DNA of 64,000 nt. It comes from Salvia splendens. Its lineage: Eukaryota; Streptophyta; Magnoliopsida; Lamiales; Lamiaceae. This document shows, one piece after another, positions 62,044 through 64,000 of the stretch; within the stretch, counting starts at the first letter, position 1, and the number at the start of each line of letters is the position of its first letter. Location of the stretch: NCBI RefSeq assembly GCF_004379255.2, contig NC_056050.1, forward strand, positions 12,275,410 through 12,339,409, written 5' to 3'. The notes beneath the pieces are model-generated. The model made no database searches and was not told the DNA's origin. It saw only the letters and a program-made list of their open reading frames with translations. Position numbers and translations under genes: made by a program.

Positions 62044-64000
62044 ATGGTGATTACACAAAACTGAGACCTTTTGGAGGCAAGGCCTTATCTTAGGTCAGAA
62101 GAAGTAAACTTGAAGCAAGAGCAATCAAGTGTGCCATGTTAGGATATCAGAGAGGGGTAAAAGGATATCGGATGTGGTCAATGGAACCTAGAAATAATAA
62201 GGTCGTAATCAGCAGGGATGTGACTTTTAGAGAGAATGAGATGCCATATATTGACAAGAGAATGCATCAAGAAACAATCAGAGACCACAACACTTCAGTG
62301 GAGGTGGAGCTGCTTCAAAGGGAGGACTCAGATTCCGATGAGCGCTCAGAATTGAATGAAGACCCTCAGACAACATCCAATGAAGATAGAAATCGAGGAG
62401 TGGATGATCTAAGAGACTATCAACTTGCTAGAGACAGACAAAGGAAGATGATAACTCCACCTGCCAGATACAACAATTCTGGCCTAGTTTACTATGCTCT
62501 TTGTGTGGCAGAGGGGATTGAATGATCAGAACCAATGAATTACAAGAAGCCACTGAAGAGCAGTAAGAGAGCCAGATGGATTAACGCAATGAAAGAGGAA
62601 ATGGATTCCCTCATCAGAAACAAAACATGGGTTCTGGTGACTAGAACAAATCTGCAGACTCTGATTGGATGTAAGTGGATCTTCAAAATGAAAGTTGAAG
62701 CTGCTCTTGGAAATAAAGTAAGATACAAGGCTCGGCTTGATGCAAAAGCGTACACACAGAAAGAGGGGATTGACTACAACGAAGTGTTCTCCCCCGTGGT
62801 CAAGCACAGCTCTATCATGATCCTCATGGCTATAGTATGCCAAAATGACTGGGAGCTCCAGCAGATGGACGTAAAAACGGCCTTTCTTCATGGTGAATTA
62901 GAAGAAAGTATCTACATGGAGCAGCCAGAGGGATTTATTGAGCCTGGGAATGAAGATAAAGTTTGCCTTTTGAAGAGAAGTCTCTATGGATTGAAACAAA
63001 GCAGTCGACAGTGGAATAAAAGGTTTGATGAGCATATGTTGAGCATTGGCTTTGATAGATCAGAATATGACAGCTGTGTTTACATGAAGAGAAAGAATGG
63101 AAAGACAGTAGCATATCTCCTCCTCTATGTTGATGATATGCTCATAGCAGGCCCAGAAATCTCAGAAATTGAACAGATAAAGGCAGATTTGAGTCTAAGT
63201 TTCGAAATGAAGGACTTGGGTGATGCTAAAAGGATATTGGGAATGGATATCATAAGAGATAGAGGGAAGGGAACATTGTGGCTGACACAGCAAGACTACA
63301 TCAGTAAAGTTCCAAATGACTGAATCAAGATCAGTCATGACTCCACTTGGCCCACACTTCAAGCTGAGCTCAGAACAGAAGCCTAAAACTGAAGAAGAAA
63401 GGAAATAAATGAGCAGTGTACCTTTTGTTGGCATAGTAGGGAGTGTAATGTACACTATGGTATGCACAAGACCTGATATAGCTCATGCTATAAGCTGTGT
63501 GAGCAGATATATGTCTGATAGGGAAGACTCATTGGCAGGCTTTAAAGTGGATTTTGAGGTACCTTAAAGGATCTGAAAGTGTTGGGATATTGTATAAACG
63601 AGGATATGATACAATCAATGATGCAGCTATGGGTTTCTGTGATTCGGATTTTGCAACTAATTATGACAATAGTAAGTCACAGACAGGTTACATATTTACT
63701 TTGTATAACTCTGCCATTTCATGGAAGTCCGGTTTGCAATCTGTAGTTGCATTGTCAACAACAGAAGCGGAGTATGCATTTGCTGAGGTTGTAAAGGAAA
63801 GCTTTTGGATCAAAGGGATTCTCAATGACTTTGGGATTTGTTAGAAGGCTATCACTGTGCACTGTGATAGTAGTAGTGCAAATAGCCTAACCAAACATCA
63901 AGTGTTCCATGAACGGAGTAAACACATAGATGTAAGGTTGCACTTTGTGAGAGATGAAGTAAGCAAAGGGGAAGTGAAGATCCAGAAGATATGGACTGAA

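Larger units (their letters stand above)
48718..63995 (+). pseudogene. Copia pol, split by Athila at 49701-62043 and frameshifted
   Basis: Left part: protease C-terminal/gag-preintegrase region (MADGSIRVLSEVRYIPHIKR, LWHLRLGHVSEASL) and the integrase core (DYTHSDIWGP, CLRTDNGLEF, ERANRTILERVRCML). The HHCC Cys pair is damaged (CEEYV). Stops lie at 49339 and 49470. The reading resumes after the Athila element at 62049 (DYTKLRPFGGKA) with the integrase end. RT follows: WIFKMKVEAALGN, MDVKTAFLHGELEE, LYGLKQSSRQW and the active site LLLYVDDMLIAG. RNase H follows (GFCDSDFATN, VVALSTTEAEY), with frame breaks near 63315, 63560 and 63840. Enzymatically dead; lineage distinct from the remnant at 33-35.8 kb. 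Confidence 0.9.
47254..64000 (+). mobile_element. Ty1/copia retrotransposon (3' end outside window), split by Athila
   Basis: 5' LTR 47254-47720, then gag, gag-preintegrase/integrase up to 49700. A nested 12.3-kb Athila element follows, then the rest of integrase, RT and RNase H to the window end. The 3' LTR is not reached. After the LTR, TTGGCGCCGTCTGTGGGA (47723-47740) is the likely primer binding site. Many stops and frameshifts, both before and after the insertion, show decay. Its left flank is E5, so it inserted after E5 formed. Confidence 0.9.

Overview
This window is plant nuclear DNA, almost certainly from a eudicot. The evidence is one intact Cf/EIX-type receptor-like protein gene surrounded by plant-specific mobile DNA: Athila (Ty3/gypsy) and Ty1/copia LTR elements, PIF/Harbinger, Mutator-like (MULE), CACTA and Stowaway elements, and tRNA-derived SINEs. 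Captured fragments of plant-only gene families (RAV-type B3, AP2/ERF, TBL, NLR coiled-coil, nodulin-related) are also present. Intergenic sequence is very AT-rich, which makes the GC-rich Harbinger ends and captured coding fragments stand out. I cannot name the species.

Layout. 1-2.2 kb: the end of a small non-autonomous LTR element (A) with one uninterrupted proline-rich ORF. 2.8-11.0 kb: four PIF/Harbinger-type elements side by side; one carries only a broken transposase and another, with the same TIR, only a broken Myb-like partner ORF. 11.2-11.9 kb: two different SINEs, each with about 17-bp target duplications. 12.16-15.14 kb: the only intact host gene, an LRR receptor-like protein. 15.32-20.36 kb: a full-length MULE with a perfect 10-bp target duplication, inserted just 3' of that gene; its FAR1-type transposase has one stop codon and is split by an Athila solo LTR. 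20.7-25.7 kb: AT-rich intergenic DNA with a Harbinger deletion derivative, a Stowaway, a degenerate AT-rich tandem repeat and a CACTA MITE.

25.7-47.25 kb is the most unusual part: a chain of TIR elements joined end to end, separated only by (TA)n tracts. Four large members (E1-E4) each have one 'S' end and one 'L' end, so they form one polarised family. They carry rearranged pieces of host genes together with arrays built on alternating AGTGATGT/AGTGAAGT cores about 22 bp apart. E2 carries a FAR1/MULE-like transposase fragment and a ULP1-associated ORF and may descend from an autonomous member. Smaller TIR elements in the same chain share the terminal core GGGnnGTGATCWA. Inside E1 sits an almost pristine 2.6-kb non-autonomous LTR element (B, TSD AAGTC), which keeps a gag-like domain.

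47.25-64.0 kb: a Ty1/copia element (running off the window) split inside its integrase by a 12.3-kb Athila element (TSD ATGGT) with gag, protease, RT-RNase H, integrase and a third, env-position ORF, all now broken by stops and frameshifts. Except for the receptor-like protein gene, nearly everything identifiable here is mobile DNA or gene debris carried by it. The nesting order gives relative ages.
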